A DNA stretch of 64,000 nucleotides from Lysobacteraceae bacterium NML93-0399 (GCA_002307375.1 NTJI01000001.1:868001-932000), one strand, 5' to 3'; positions 8,068 through 18,261 are shown, numbered from the stretch's first letter. Notes: a model not told the origin generated them from the letters alone. Translations and numbers: made by a program.

Positions 8068-9645
8068 TCAGGGACGGCGTTCCTGCTCGATGCGAGTGCC
8101 CGGTGCGACCGGCTCGCCGATCGCGTCCTGCCCGGCCAGCGACGGCTCGTCGTCCTTGAGCGTGTCCAGATGCATCAGACGGCGGATCAGCGGCGAGATG
8201 AAAATCATCACCACGCCCACGCCAACGGCCAGCCAGCCGACGTTCGAATACACCTCGAGCACACGACCCTCGCCTTCGCCGCCGGTCGCGGCGGAAATGA
8301 GGCCGGCCGCGAAGTTGCCGGTCGCCGAGGCGAAGAACCAGGCGCCCATGATCAGACTGGCCATGTGCGCCGGCGCCAGCCGGTTCATCGCCGACAGACC
8401 GACCGGCGACAGGCACAGCTCGCCCATCGTGTGGATCAGATAGATCAGGAAGATGAAGAGCACCGGCGTCATCCCGCCCGGACCGGCGCTGTGCGCGCCC
8501 CAGACCAAGACCAGGAAGCCGAGGCCGACCTGGATCACGGCAAGCGCGAACTTCAGCGGGGTGGACGGCTCCCAGCCGCGGCGGCCGAGCCACAGCCACA
8601 GCATTGCGAACACCGGTGCAAGCAGGATGATGTAGATCGAGTTCAGCGACTGGAACATCGACGCCGGAACTTCCCATCCGAAAATGTGGCGGTCGACCGA
8701 GCGGTCGGTGAACAGGTTCAGCGACGCGCCGGCCTGTTCGAACAGCGCCCAGAACAGGACGGAACCGACGATCAGGATCAGCGCGGCGAAGATGCGGTTC
8801 CGCGCCTCACGGTCGAGCTTGAATACCGCCGTGAACAGCACATAGCCGATCAGCAGCAAGCCGGTGCCCATCAGCAGACCACCGACGAGCCGCTGGTACT
8901 GGATCAGGAACCACACCACGCCCACCGCCAGCACGCCAGATACGTACAGCAGCCACTCGAAGCGGACGCCCATGACCGGTGCAGCCAGACGCTCGGGCAT
9001 CTTCGACTCGCCCCGCCCCATCAGCAGCGGCTTGCCGAGCACGAACACCACCAGGCCCAGCAACATGCCGACGCCCGCAGCGCCGAAGCCCCAGGCCCAG
9101 CCATAGGTCTGGCCCAGGTAACCGGCGATCAGCGAGCCCAGCGCGGCACCCAGATTGATGCCCATATAGAAAATCGTGTACGCGGGATCACGCCGGATGT
9201 CGGTACGCGGATACAGCTGGCCGACCATCACCGAGATGTTGGCCTTCAGGAAGCCCGAGCCGACGATGATGAAGGCCAGTGCCAGCCAGAAGATGTTGAG
9301 CTCGGCCGCGCCCTGCCCGCCGTCGCCTTCGAACGCCATCAGGAAGTGGCCGAACGTCAGCAGCACGGCACCGAAGACGACCGCCTTGCGTTGTCCCAGG
9401 TAGCGGTCGGCGAGATAGCCGCCGATCACCGGCGCGATGTACACCAGCGCGGTGTAGGCGCCATAGATCACCGACGCTTCCTGGTCGGAGAACATCCAGT
9501 GCTGCACGAGATAGAAGATCAGCAGCGCGCGCATGCCGTAGTAGGAGAAGCGCTCCCACATTTCGGCGAAGAACAGCACGAACAGGCCGCGCGGATGGCC
9601 GAGGATGGTCTTCTTCTCCTCGGCGGCGTACGGATTCATTGACAC
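8068..9645 (-). CDS. Proton-dependent oligopeptide transporter (POT/PTR family)
   Basis: The roughly 525-residue protein imports di- or tripeptides with protons. The family signature E-x-x-E-R is seen in FAEMWERFSYYGMRA, and the second PTR motif in YTIFYMGINLGAALG. About fourteen hydrophobic helices are present. A GTG at 9645 sits 9 bases after AGGAG and was chosen; the ATG two codons later (9639, MNPYAAEEKKT) is the alternative. A terminator follows the gene and another lies in its 5' leader, so it is a single-gene unit. Confidence 0.92.
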   Translation of the reverse strand: MSMNPYAAEEKKTILGHPRGLFVLFFAEMWERFSYYGMRALLIFYLVQHWMFSDQEASVIYGAYTALVYIAPVIGGYLADRYLGQRKAVVFGAVLLTFGHFLMAFEGDGGQGAAELNIFWLALAFIIVGSGFLKANISVMVGQLYPRTDIRRDPAYTIFYMGINLGAALGSLIAGYLGQTYGWAWGFGAAGVGMLLGLVVFVLGKPLLMGRGESKMPERLAAPVMGVRFEWLLYVSGVLAVGVVWFLIQYQRLVGGLLMGTGLLLIGYVLFTAVFKLDREARNRIFAALILIVGSVLFWALFEQAGASLNLFTDRSVDRHIFGWEVPASMFQSLNSIYIILLAPVFAMLWLWLGRRGWEPSTPLKFALAVIQVGLGFLVLVWGAHSAGPGGMTPVLFIFLIYLIHTMGELCLSPVGLSAMNRLAPAHMASLIMGAWFFASATGNFAAGLISAATGGEGEGRVLEVYSNVGWLAVGVGVVMIFISPLIRRLMHLDTLKDDEPSLAGQDAIGEPVAPGTRIEQERRP

Positions 9646-9665
9646 GTAGGGCGACTCCTGACGAC

Positions 9666-9685
9666 AAAACCCGGCAGGCGCCGGG
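9666..9685 (-). terminator. Rho-independent terminator after the AbgT gene
   Basis: CCCGGC and GCCGGG pair around a 4-base loop and are followed by TTTTG on the minus strand, 62 bases past the AbgT-family stop. It is a short stem, so it may be only partly efficient, and it lies in the leader of the downstream peptide symporter gene. Confidence 0.6.
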
Positions 9686-9747
9686 CGACGCGCCACCTTA
9701 GCGGCGTGTTGAAAGCGTGAAAAGTGACTTTGGAACTATCCGCGCGT

Positions 9748-11322
9748 TCAGCCGGCGGGATAGACGTAGCTGGCGCCCACGCCAAGTGGCATGCCCGTTG
9801 CCCAGAAGCCCAGCAGGAACGCCGTCCAGACCACCAGCAGGGTCAGGGAGAACGGCAGCATCAGGGCGAGCAGCGTGCCGATCCCGCTCGACTTCACGTA
9901 GCGCTGGCAGAACACCACGATCAGCGGGAAGTACGGCAGCAGCGGCGTGATGATGTTGGTGCTCGAATCGCCCACGCGGTACGCGGCCTGGGTGAGATCG
10001 GGCGAGATGCCCAGCTGCATCAGCATCGGCACCATGATCGCGCCGATCAGCGCCCACTTCGCCGAGGCCGAGCCCACCAGCAGATTCACGAAGCCCGACA
10101 GCAGCACGATGCCGATCAGCGTCACGCCGGTCGGCAGGCCCAATGCCTGCAGGCCGTTGGCGCCCTTGATCGCCAGCAGCGCGCCGAGGTTGCTCTGGCC
10201 GAAGGCGTAGATGAACTGCGCGGCGAAGAACGCCATGACGATGTAGTAGCCCATGCCGCTCATCGCCTTGCTCATGCCGGCGATGATGTCGCGATGGGTC
10301 TTCACCGTGCCGGAGGCATAGCCGTAGACGATGCCCGGCACGACGAACAGGATGAAGATCAGCGGCACGATCGACAGCATCAGCGGCGCGTTGGCCACCA
10401 GCAGTTCGCCGGCTCCCGAGGGCGCGTCGGCCGGTGCACGCCACGGCGACCCGTCGGGCAGTGCGGTCGCGACCAGCACGACCACGCAGGCCAGCATCGC
10501 CAGCACCGCCAGCCACAGGCCGCGGCGCTCGGGCGCGCTGAGGGTTTCCATCTTGGGCATGTCGCTGGCGTCGCCGTCCACAGCCGTGGCGCGCAGGCGC
10601 GGCTCGATGATGCGGTCGGTCAGGAACCAGCCCACCAGCACCACCAGGACCGTGGACGCGGTGGTGAAGTAGTAGTTGTTGAGCGGATTGACGACCACGG
10701 CCGGGTCGATGAGGTTGGCCGCCTCCTGGGTCAGGCCGGCCAGCAGGGGGTCGAGACTGGAGGGAATGATCGTCGCCGAGAATCCGCCCGACACGCCCGC
10801 GAATGCCGCCGCGATGCCGGCCAGCGGATGCCGCCCGGCCGCATAGAAGATCACCGCGCCCAGCGGAATCACCAGCACGTAGCCGGCGTCCACGGCGACG
10901 TGGCTGAAGATGCCGACCGCGACCAGCATGGGCGTGAGCAGCATCTTCGGCGTGATCGACAGCACCGCGCGCAGCGCGGCATTGATGAAGCCGGTGTGCT
11001 CGGCGACCCCCAGGCCCAGCATCGCCACCAGCACCACGCCCAGCGGCGCGAAGTTGACGAAGGTGCGGACCATGTCCGCCATGAAGGTGGTGAAGCTGGT
11101 GCCGGCGAGCAGGTTGCGGATCTGGATCGGATCGCCGCTGCGCGGATCGATCTCGGCGAAGGCGACGTTGGCCAGCACCGCCGAGACCACCCAGGTGAGC
11201 AGCATCAGGCCGAGGAACAGCACCGCCGGATCGGGCAGCTTGTTGCCGACGCGTTCGACCGCATCGAGGAAGCGGACGACGATGCCGCGCGGCGCGGCGG
11301 TCTGCACGGAAGGCTGGCTCAT
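9748..11322 (-). CDS. AbgT-family transporter
   Basis: The 524-residue membrane protein belongs to the p-aminobenzoyl-glutamate transporter family, whose members import that folate breakdown product or export sulfonamide-type antimetabolites. Family features are the N-terminal VERVGNKLPDPAVLFLGL, GFINAALRAVLSITPK and the C-terminal PYFPLIVVFCQRYVK. About thirteen helices are predicted. The ATG at 11322 follows AGGGG by 11 bases. A longer upstream reading is arginine-rich and was rejected. Import versus drug export cannot be decided from sequence. Confidence 0.9.
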   Translation of the reverse strand: MSQPSVQTAAPRGIVVRFLDAVERVGNKLPDPAVLFLGLMLLTWVVSAVLANVAFAEIDPRSGDPIQIRNLLAGTSFTTFMADMVRTFVNFAPLGVVLVAMLGLGVAEHTGFINAALRAVLSITPKMLLTPMLVAVGIFSHVAVDAGYVLVIPLGAVIFYAAGRHPLAGIAAAFAGVSGGFSATIIPSSLDPLLAGLTQEAANLIDPAVVVNPLNNYYFTTASTVLVVLVGWFLTDRIIEPRLRATAVDGDASDMPKMETLSAPERRGLWLAVLAMLACVVVLVATALPDGSPWRAPADAPSGAGELLVANAPLMLSIVPLIFILFVVPGIVYGYASGTVKTHRDIIAGMSKAMSGMGYYIVMAFFAAQFIYAFGQSNLGALLAIKGANGLQALGLPTGVTLIGIVLLSGFVNLLVGSASAKWALIGAIMVPMLMQLGISPDLTQAAYRVGDSSTNIITPLLPYFPLIVVFCQRYVKSSGIGTLLALMLPFSLTLLVVWTAFLLGFWATGMPLGVGASYVYPAG

Positions 11323-11514
11323 GCGGTGGGCATCCCCTATCAAGCGACCCCGCATCCTAGCAGGGCTGCCCGCGCGGTCGGACCGCACATCCATCTTCCG
11401 CGCGGCTGACTCCAGGAGCGCGCTGGCACGCGACTGGCATTCCCGACCGGGCCGTCGCGCGCGAGCGCATCGCTTCCGGGATTGCGATGCAGGAACCGAT
11501 CGCAGTGCTGCAAC

Positions 11515-11540
11515 AAAAAGCCCCGGCACATGGCCGGGGC
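11515..11540 (-). terminator. Rho-independent terminator after the nuclease gene
   Basis: GCCCCGGC and GCCGGGGC form a perfect 8-bp stem with a 5-base loop, followed on the minus strand by TTTTTG. It is 25 bases past the stop of the ExeM/NucH-type nuclease gene. Confidence 0.85.
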
Positions 11541-11565
11541 TCTCCGCAGGATCGAGCGACGCGCG

Positions 11566-14500
11566 TCAGGGCGTGAAGCTGGCCCGCACCGACACGCGGG
11601 CAAAGGCGCGCTCGCCGACGACACGGATGTACCAGGTGCCCGGCTGCGGCGCGACCACCTGCACCGTCTCGTTGTTGCCCGGCCGCTGCGAGCGCAGCTG
11701 CCAGTCGTCCGGCGTCGGCAGCGCATCGGGTCTGGCGTAGAGCGACACGTCGCCGGTGCCGCCGGCGGTGACGATGCGCAGGTTGCGCGCGCCGGCCGGC
11801 ACATCGATGCGGAACAGCTGCGACTCGCCGGCGTTGCCGGCCACGCCACCGATCTGCACGCCGTTGACCAGCGGCTGCGCCGCCGACAGCGGATCCTCGA
11901 TCACCGACACCGCCGCAGTCGCGCTGTTGCCGGTCTCGTCCGGATCCTGGGTCTGCGAGGTCGCTGCAACCGTCAGCGTGACCGTCTCGCCGATCGATGC
12001 CTCCGGCGCAGTCGACGACAGTGCGAACACCGCCTCGCCCGCATCGGCCAGCGTCTCGCTGCTGCACGCCAGCGAGGTCTTGCCATCGTCGATCTCAGGC
12101 GCCTCGCAACTCCAGTCGGCCGGCGGCGATACGGTCAGATCGTCGAGTTCGGCATCGAGCACCGCGCCGAAGCCCGGGAACTGCGCCGCATCGGGGCCGG
12201 CATTGGTCAGCGTCGTGGTGAAGTCCAGCGTGTCACCGGCGAACACCTCGGCGTTGGCCGCCTCGGCGGTGATGCCCAGATCCGCCACCGTCGCCGGCTG
12301 CAGGCGCAGCAACAACACGGTCGGGTCGTGGTCGGACAGGCGCGTCGGCGTGTTCGCCTCGTTGCGCGCAACTTCCGGGAAGTCGGCGTTGATGCGGGCG
12401 TGGCTGATGTCCAGGCCCACGACCATCGGCGAATCGACGATCGCCTGGTTGACCAGCACATGGTCGAGCGACTGCGCCTGGTAGTCGAAGACGAAGGAGT
12501 AACGCGCGTCGTTCGCCGCCTCGAGCGTCATGTTGAGCAGCGACGGCGCGATCAGCACCCGGCCGTCGTTGTCGACCGCGGTTTCGTCGGCCGGCGACGG
12601 CAGGCCGGTCACCGTGCCCATGACGTCGGCATAGCCGTCATTGAACTCGAAGGCGTTGAAATCACCGAGCACCACGATGTGGCGTGCAGGATCGTCCTTC
12701 TGCATGCCGTCGATCAGTGTGGCGAGGTAGTCGGCCTGCTTCTGGCGCTTGTCGCGCACGCGCTGGCCGCCGGTCGCCCAGCCGTTCGAGCCCGGCGTCT
12801 CGGCATCCACGCCGCTGAGCGAGCGCTGATGCACGACGATGGCGGTGAACGGGAAGCGGCGACCGTCGGCGAAGTGCGCGACTGCATCGAGCACCAGCGG
12901 CGGACGGTCGTTGAGCACGCTGGTCGAGCCGTTCGGGTTCACCAGCACCTCGTCGCGGCCCACCTGCGTGACGCTGGCCACTTCGATGCGCGCAACCGCG
13001 CCCACCGAGGCCGTACGCACGAGGAAGCCGACGTCGATGCCGCCGACATCGAAGCCCTCTTCCAGATACGCCACATAGCCCGGATCCGGCTGACCGGCAG
13101 CGACTGCATCCGCATTGATGCGGTTGGCCAGCATGGTCAGCACGGACAGGTTCTCGACCTCGGTGACACCCAGCACGTCCGGCATGTGCAGATAGGCGCG
13201 GATGCCGATCGAGGCCTTCGACAGACGACGCTCCAGCGCCTCGGCCGTCAGCGTCGGACCACCGTTGCCGTCGTTGACCGTGTCGAAGAAGCGCTCGAGG
13301 TTGTAGGTGGCAAACGTGACGTGGTCGGGCCCGGGCAGCGCCGACGGACGCGGCTCACCTTCGCCCGAGCAGTCGCTGGCGAGTTCGCCTTCCGGGTAAA
13401 TCGTGTAGCGGCGGAAGGTGTAGTCCAGCGGACCGGTCAGCGAGCCGTCGATGATCCGGCAGCCGGCCGCGAGATCGGCGGCAGGCGCGCCGATCGTGGT
13501 GCTGTTGACCGCGATCAGTTCGGGATTGAAATCCCAGCGCGGGATGTTCGGCGCGCTGCTGCCCGAGGGATCGGGATCGAGCACCGGAATGCCCGGCTCG
13601 CGGAACGGACGCGGCGTACCGGTGACCACGACCGCGAAGCGCCCGTTGCTGCTGCCCGTCGCTTCGCGCTCGTTGGTATTGCCACCGGTCGGCGCGACCA
13701 CGGTGAAGCTCGGCGCGGTCACGCGCATGCCTTCGAGATGCTCGAGCTGGGCGAGCCCGCCGTCGACATTGGGCATGTCGGTGGTCAGCACGATCGCCGC
13801 CGGCAGCGGATTGCCTTCGGACAGCCTGCCCACCGACGGGTCGGTGATCTGGGTCAGCGGCAGCTGGTTGGGATCGGCAGTGGGCACGTATTCGATCACG
13901 GTGCCCTGCACCAGCACCTTGTTGCCGACGGCCACGTCGTCCGACGGCGCGCTGCCGGTGTAGACGAACAGACCTTCGGAGGTTGCCGGGTCACCATCGT
14001 CCTCGCCGTCGGGCGTCTGGATGAAGAAGCCGTTGTTCTTGCGGCCGGTGACGATGCCACTGGTGGCGACCGGCTGGTTCTCGTAGGGCGAGCGTTCGCC
14101 GCTGCCCTGGATGGCGTGGATCGGCAGCGTGGTCACATCGTCGTTGAGGATGGGGACCACGCCCTGACCCTTGGCCACTTCGGCGCCCACCACGTTGCTC
14201 AGATTGACGTAGAAGATCTCGTCGGGCTCGACCTTCTCGTCGCCGACCACCAGCACGTCGATGGTCAGCGCGCGCTCGCCTTCGGCGAAGGCCAGCGAAC
14301 CTGCGCGCGGAATGTAGTCGTTGTCGGCCACCGTCGCGGTGCCGTCGGCGGTGGCGTAGTCGAAGCTGACGCCTTCGGGGCCAGCCGGCTGGTTGAGCGA
14401 GATGGTCAGGAAGAACGGCGTCGTGCCGCTGTCGCCTTCGGCGCCGCTGGCATCGCCGATGCTGATGTACAGCGTGCCGCCGCCGCTGCAGATGTTCGGA

Positions 14501-15126
14501 ATGCTCGCGCTGTTGCGCGGCGCCGGGGTGACGGCGCTGAAATCCGCGGCGTTGTCGCGCGTGTTGGCGCAGCCGGCATCGCCGCGCAGCGCGGCGAGCG
14601 AGGACGACAGGGCCGGCGTCGGGCCGCTGCCCCAGAAGAAATTCGCGCCGCCGAAGCCGACGAGGTCGAGGATCAGCGCGGTCTGCGCCGCATTGCAGGG
14701 AATGCTGCCGCCGTTGCAGCCCAGCGAAGACGTCGATTCGACCAGGGCCACTTTGCCGGCAGAGCCGGACATGTTGATCGTGCCGCTGGCATCGGGCGTC
14801 GGCAGAGCGGCGCCGTTCGCGCCGCCGGCCAGGCCCACCAGGTAATAGCCACCGGCCGGAATCTCGACCTCGGGCAGCACCACGATCTGGTTGGCGCCGG
14901 CGCCGAAGGCGCCGGTACCCGTCGCGCTGGCGTACTGCACCGAGCGGCCGCCGAGCGACACCGGCAGATCGCCGGTATTGAACAGTTCGACGAAGTCGGC
15001 GTTGAAGCTGGCGCCGCTGTTGCCGCCGCCGCCATAGATCTGGCTGATGACGACTTCGGCCTGCGCGGCGCCCGCGCCGCAGCACAACAGCAGTGCCGAC
15101 AGCAGCCGGCCATGTGTTCGAGTCAT
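11566..15126 (-). CDS. Secreted ExeM/NucH-family extracellular endonuclease
   Basis: The 1186-residue protein has a cleavable signal peptide (cut after AAQA, residue 23), then a lamin-tail-like domain (about 25-190, with VVISQIYGGGGNSGA and DFVELFNTG), a Calx-beta-like repeat (about 220-310), an OB-fold region, and an endonuclease/exonuclease/phosphatase domain (about 560-900). Catalytic motifs of the last are ATYNLERFF, VLGVTEVEN, VVLGDFNAFE and RLSDHDPTVL. The C terminus has an immunoglobulin-like DUF11 region and a pre-peptidase-type domain that ends in YIRVVGERAFARVSV. It would degrade extracellular DNA. AGGGG lies 7 bases before the ATG at 15126. Confidence 0.9.
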   Translation of the reverse strand: MTRTHGRLLSALLLCCGAGAAQAEVVISQIYGGGGNSGASFNADFVELFNTGDLPVSLGGRSVQYASATGTGAFGAGANQIVVLPEVEIPAGGYYLVGLAGGANGAALPTPDASGTINMSGSAGKVALVESTSSLGCNGGSIPCNAAQTALILDLVGFGGANFFWGSGPTPALSSSLAALRGDAGCANTRDNAADFSAVTPAPRNSASIPNICSGGGTLYISIGDASGAEGDSGTTPFFLTISLNQPAGPEGVSFDYATADGTATVADNDYIPRAGSLAFAEGERALTIDVLVVGDEKVEPDEIFYVNLSNVVGAEVAKGQGVVPILNDDVTTLPIHAIQGSGERSPYENQPVATSGIVTGRKNNGFFIQTPDGEDDGDPATSEGLFVYTGSAPSDDVAVGNKVLVQGTVIEYVPTADPNQLPLTQITDPSVGRLSEGNPLPAAIVLTTDMPNVDGGLAQLEHLEGMRVTAPSFTVVAPTGGNTNEREATGSSNGRFAVVVTGTPRPFREPGIPVLDPDPSGSSAPNIPRWDFNPELIAVNSTTIGAPAADLAAGCRIIDGSLTGPLDYTFRRYTIYPEGELASDCSGEGEPRPSALPGPDHVTFATYNLERFFDTVNDGNGGPTLTAEALERRLSKASIGIRAYLHMPDVLGVTEVENLSVLTMLANRINADAVAAGQPDPGYVAYLEEGFDVGGIDVGFLVRTASVGAVARIEVASVTQVGRDEVLVNPNGSTSVLNDRPPLVLDAVAHFADGRRFPFTAIVVHQRSLSGVDAETPGSNGWATGGQRVRDKRQKQADYLATLIDGMQKDDPARHIVVLGDFNAFEFNDGYADVMGTVTGLPSPADETAVDNDGRVLIAPSLLNMTLEAANDARYSFVFDYQAQSLDHVLVNQAIVDSPMVVGLDISHARINADFPEVARNEANTPTRLSDHDPTVLLLRLQPATVADLGITAEAANAEVFAGDTLDFTTTLTNAGPDAAQFPGFGAVLDAELDDLTVSPPADWSCEAPEIDDGKTSLACSSETLADAGEAVFALSSTAPEASIGETVTLTVAATSQTQDPDETGNSATAAVSVIEDPLSAAQPLVNGVQIGGVAGNAGESQLFRIDVPAGARNLRIVTAGGTGDVSLYARPDALPTPDDWQLRSQRPGNNETVQVVAPQPGTWYIRVVGERAFARVSVRASFTP

Positions 15127-15259
15127 GCCTGAACCCCTCGATCCCCGGGCGACAGCGCCCCGGGTCCGATTGTGCCGGGGACGGATGTCGATTGCATGAC
15201 GCCTTGCGGCACTTACTGCCACGAGGCGTCACGCCCGGCGGCTGCGGTACGCTCCACCG

Positions 15260-16132
15260 ATGACCATCGATCGCAACCAGCGCCCCCTCGAAGACAGCAT
15301 CCACCGCGACCTTTCAGGCCGCGTCACCTACGGCGGCTATCTGCGCCTGGACCTGCTGCTGGCGGCCCAGCAGCCGCTGTCCGACCCGCCGCAACACGAC
15401 GAGATGCTGTTCGTGGTGCAGCACCAGGTCTCGGAGTTGTGGCTCAAGTTGATGATCCACGAGCTGTCTGCGGCCATCGGCCACCTGCGGCGCGACGACA
15501 CCCGCCGCTGCCGCAAGGTGCTGGCGCGCTGCAAACAGGTGCTGCGGCAGCTGACCGAGCAGTGGTCGGTGCTGGAGACGATGACGCCGGCCGAGTACAT
15601 GGAATTCCGAGACGTGCTGGGCCCTTCGTCCGGCTTCCAGTCGCTGCAGTACCGGACCATCGAATTCCTGCTGGGCAACAAGAACGCGGCGATGCTGGAC
15701 GTGTTCGCGCACGACCCGGCCGGCCAGGCCGGCCTGCAGGCCGCGCTCGATGGGCCGGGCCTGTATGACGAATTCCTGTGCTACCTGGCCCGCTGGGGTC
15801 ACCCGGTCGACGCGCGACACCTTCAACGCGACTGGCGCCAGCCGCATGCCTTCGATGCGGCCCTGGTGCCGGTGTTCGAAACCATCTACGAGGACACCGA
15901 CCGCTACTGGCGCGAGTACGCCCTGTGCGAAGACCTGGTGGACCTGGAATCGCAGTTCCAGCTGTGGCGCTTCCGCCACATGCGCACCGTGATGCGCATC
16001 ATCGGCTTCAAGCGCGGCACCGGCGGGTCGAGCGGCGTGGGCTTTCTCAAGCAGGCACTGGAGCTGACGTTCTTTCCCGAACTGTTCGAAGTGCGCACCC
16101 ACGTCGGCCCCGGGCGCGGCAGCGACGTCTGA
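15260..16132 (+). CDS. kynA: Tryptophan 2,3-dioxygenase
   Basis: The 290-residue haem enzyme cleaves tryptophan to N-formylkynurenine, the first step of the kynurenine pathway. Signatures are [13 protein letters not shown], the haem-ligand region [17 protein letters not shown] (histidine in QHQ), [17 protein letters not shown] and [12 protein letters not shown]. The length is typical. No other kynurenine-pathway genes are nearby. A terminator hairpin follows 11 bases after the stop. Confidence 0.96.
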   Translation: MTIDRNQRPLEDSIHRDLSGRVTYGGYLRLDLLLAAQQPLSDPPQHDEMLFVVQHQVSELWLKLMIHELSAAIGHLRRDDTRRCRKVLARCKQVLRQLTEQWSVLETMTPAEYMEFRDVLGPSSGFQSLQYRTIEFLLGNKNAAMLDVFAHDPAGQAGLQAALDGPGLYDEFLCYLARWGHPVDARHLQRDWRQPHAFDAALVPVFETIYEDTDRYWREYALCEDLVDLESQFQLWRFRHMRTVMRIIGFKRGTGGSSGVGFLKQALELTFFPELFEVRTHVGPGRGSDV

Positions 16133-16143
16133 GGTCCGCACAA

Positions 16144-16170
16144 GCTGGGGCACGCCCCAGCGTTCTCTTA
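16144..16170 (+). terminator. Probable terminator after kynA
   Basis: GCTGGGGC and GCCCCAGC pair as a compact hairpin followed by GTTCTCTTAA. The T tract is interrupted, so efficiency is uncertain, but the position just after the kynA stop fits. Confidence 0.6.
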
Positions 16171-16221
16171 ACGAACCGACGACTACAGTCCTCCCCATTC
16201 ATAAAAGGAAGGACGGACACG

Positions 16222-16644
16222 ATGTCGATGGTGATGGCGGCAATTGGCGGAGGCCTGGCGGGGTTCGGCCTGCTCAACTTCATGGCCCACAAGGCCAGGA
16301 GCGTGAACCACCCGTGGGACGAGCGCAGCTTCGCCGCCGACGTCGACGTCTTGGCCCGCGTCGACGCCTGGGCGGCGGCCAACAGCTACAAGCTGCGCAA
16401 CGACGACGGGCGCCGCCGCGTCTACCAGAAGGGCGTCAACGTGCTGACCGCACCGATGCGGTTCGAGATCGCGCGCGACGGCGACCGCTACGCCACGCGC
16501 AGCTACGTGCATGTGGACGGGCTGCTGGTCAAAGGCGATCTGGCGCTGTCCCACCCTGGCGTGATGGCCAAGCTGCCGCGTGCGAGTGCCCGCAAGGCGC
16601 AGAACCTGCTGTTCGCCGAACTGGGCCAGCCGCCAATCGACTGA
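16222..16644 (+). CDS. Hypothetical protein with N-terminal membrane segment
   Basis: The 140-residue protein is not recognised. A glycine-rich hydrophobic start (MAAIGGGLAGFGLLNFMAH) suggests a single membrane anchor or uncleaved signal, and the rest is soluble and charged with several aromatic residues. The ATG at 16222 follows AAGGAAGGA. It is the first gene after the kynA terminator and probably has its own promoter. Confidence 0.65.
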   Translation: MSMVMAAIGGGLAGFGLLNFMAHKARSVNHPWDERSFAADVDVLARVDAWAAANSYKLRNDDGRRRVYQKGVNVLTAPMRFEIARDGDRYATRSYVHVDGLLVKGDLALSHPGVMAKLPRASARKAQNLLFAELGQPPID

Positions 16645-16704
16645 TCACGCGGCGCGCGTAGCCGCACTGCGATTCTCCCGAGCACCCGCAACGGAGGATC
16701 GCAG

Positions 16705-17088
16705 ATGCCGCACCACAGCCGCCTGTCCACGTTCGTACTCGACTGTCAGGTCGAGGATCTCGCCCCGCACATCGAGTTCTGGCGCCAGGCGCTGGGCAAA
16801 CCGGTCAAGCCCCTGCCGCCCGAAGACGACGACGGCCGCTATGCGCTGCTCCATACCGCCGACGATGAGCCGGTGTTGATGCTGCAGAAGGTCGACCACG
16901 ACTCGCGCGTGCATCTGGACATCGAAGCCGACGACATCGAGGCTGAAGTGGTGCGCCTGGAAAAGCTCGGCGCCACGCGTGTGGAGGTCAAGGACTGGTG
17001 GGTGATGCAGGCGCCGAGCGGTCACCGCTTCTGCGTGGTCAGGCCGCAGCGCACGCCGACGGGCCCGCACCTCAATCGCTGGGACTGA
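16705..17088 (+). CDS. VOC-family (glyoxalase-like) protein
   Basis: The 127-residue single-domain protein has the vicinal oxygen chelate pattern: FVLDCQVEDLAPHIEFWRQALG at the first strand and helix (shown as DLAPHIEFWRQALG), HLDIEADDIEAEVVRLEKLGA in the middle (IEAEVVRLEKLGA), and WWVMQAPSGHRFCVV at the end. It resembles the glyoxalase-like group without a defined substrate. GGAGG lies just upstream of the ATG. Confidence 0.85.
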   Translation: MPHHSRLSTFVLDCQVEDLAPHIEFWRQALGKPVKPLPPEDDDGRYALLHTADDEPVLMLQKVDHDSRVHLDIEADDIEAEVVRLEKLGATRVEVKDWWVMQAPSGHRFCVVRPQRTPTGPHLNRWD

Positions 17089-17220
17089 TCACCCGCTCGA
17101 CGTCCACTGCGGTGCCGGCCGCTGCCAGTGCGCCGGCAGGAGTCCGCGCGCCCTGCGCTGCGCGTCCCGCTTTGTCGCAGGCCGCGCTGCATTCGCAACG
17201 GGCTTCAAGCCGGCGGACGT

Positions 17221-18171
17221 TCAGCCCGCGCGTGCCTGCCGGTCGAGCCAGACGCCCAGGCCCTGCGCGTTGATCTCGATATCGCCGCCTAGAATTTCCT
17301 GGACGCGCGCCTGCGCATCCGTGATGCCGTGTGCACTGGCGCGCTGCGTGTAGAGCTGCGTCAGTCCTGCGACGATGCGCGCATGGCGGTCGTCATGTCC
17401 GTGCGCCTCGCGCGCAATGTCGACCATCGCGTCGATCTGCACATGCAGGTCGGCGGCGAGTCGCGCGCACTCGGTGACCTCGCCGTAGTGCGCGATGCGG
17501 ATCGAAACCGGCGACTTCGCCAGCAGTTTGTCGATCGAGGCGTGCATCTGCGCCGGATCGAACTGCACCGGCGAAGTCGTCGGCAGGATGAAGGCGCCGC
17601 TCGCGGTGTCGAGCTCTCGATACGACAGGCCGAACGTGTCACCGGCGAACCAGCTTTGCGTCGCCGCATCCCACACGCTGTAGTGGTGCAGCGCGTGACC
17701 CGGCGTGTCGATGCACAGCAACGGGCGTCCCGCGAGTTCGACGACGTGGCCGTCCTCGGCGATCACCACCCGCGCCGCATCGACCGGCAGCATGCCGGCG
17801 TGGTCACGCTCGAACGCTTCGTCTCCGTAGACCGCCCTGGCGCCGGCGATGAGCTTCGTCGGATCGATCATGTGCGGTGCGCCGCGAGGATGCACCACCA
17901 GCCTGGCGTTGGGCAGCGCGCGCATCAACGGACCCGCCGCGCCGGCGTGATCGAGGTGCACGTGCGTGACCATCAGCCAGTCGACCGCGTCGCGCGCGAC
18001 GCCCGCCGCGTCGATGGCCGCAAGTACCGTCTGCGCGCAGGTTGCAGTGCCGCAGTCGATCAGGGCCGCGCGCCCTTGCGACGTCACCAGATAGGCCGCG
18101 CACAGTCCGGGCCGCACGTAGCCGGTGTCGATGATCGTGATGGCGTGCGTGCTGTCGTGCGTCTCGGTCAT
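17221..18171 (-). CDS. MBL-fold metallo-hydrolase
   Basis: The 316-residue protein has the dinuclear metal-binding motif H70-V-H72-L-D74-H75 in THVHLDHAG, a later histidine in DTPGHALHHYS and an aspartate in WFAGDTFGLSY, all of the metallo-beta-lactamase fold. No signal peptide is present, so it is cytoplasmic. It resembles glyoxalase II-like or lactonase-like members, but the substrate cannot be set. It is followed by gene-free DNA and faces the VOC gene convergently. Confidence 0.88.
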   Translation of the reverse strand: MTETHDSTHAITIIDTGYVRPGLCAAYLVTSQGRAALIDCGTATCAQTVLAAIDAAGVARDAVDWLMVTHVHLDHAGAAGPLMRALPNARLVVHPRGAPHMIDPTKLIAGARAVYGDEAFERDHAGMLPVDAARVVIAEDGHVVELAGRPLLCIDTPGHALHHYSVWDAATQSWFAGDTFGLSYRELDTASGAFILPTTSPVQFDPAQMHASIDKLLAKSPVSIRIAHYGEVTECARLAADLHVQIDAMVDIAREAHGHDDRHARIVAGLTQLYTQRASAHGITDAQARVQEILGGDIEINAQGLGVWLDRQARAG

Positions 18172-18261
18172 CGCGTCACTCCTGCAGGCGGAAGCGACAG
18201 TCTAGGCGCCCCACGCGCGCAGCCCCACCCGGCTTTGGTCGATGGGAACAACGCCATGCGC

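Noticed and set aside
11482..15132. Very long plus-strand open frame opposite the nuclease gene
   Set aside because: It is an antisense shadow of a high-GC gene, rich in Arg, Val and His, with no start site or domain; the minus-strand protein has clear domains.
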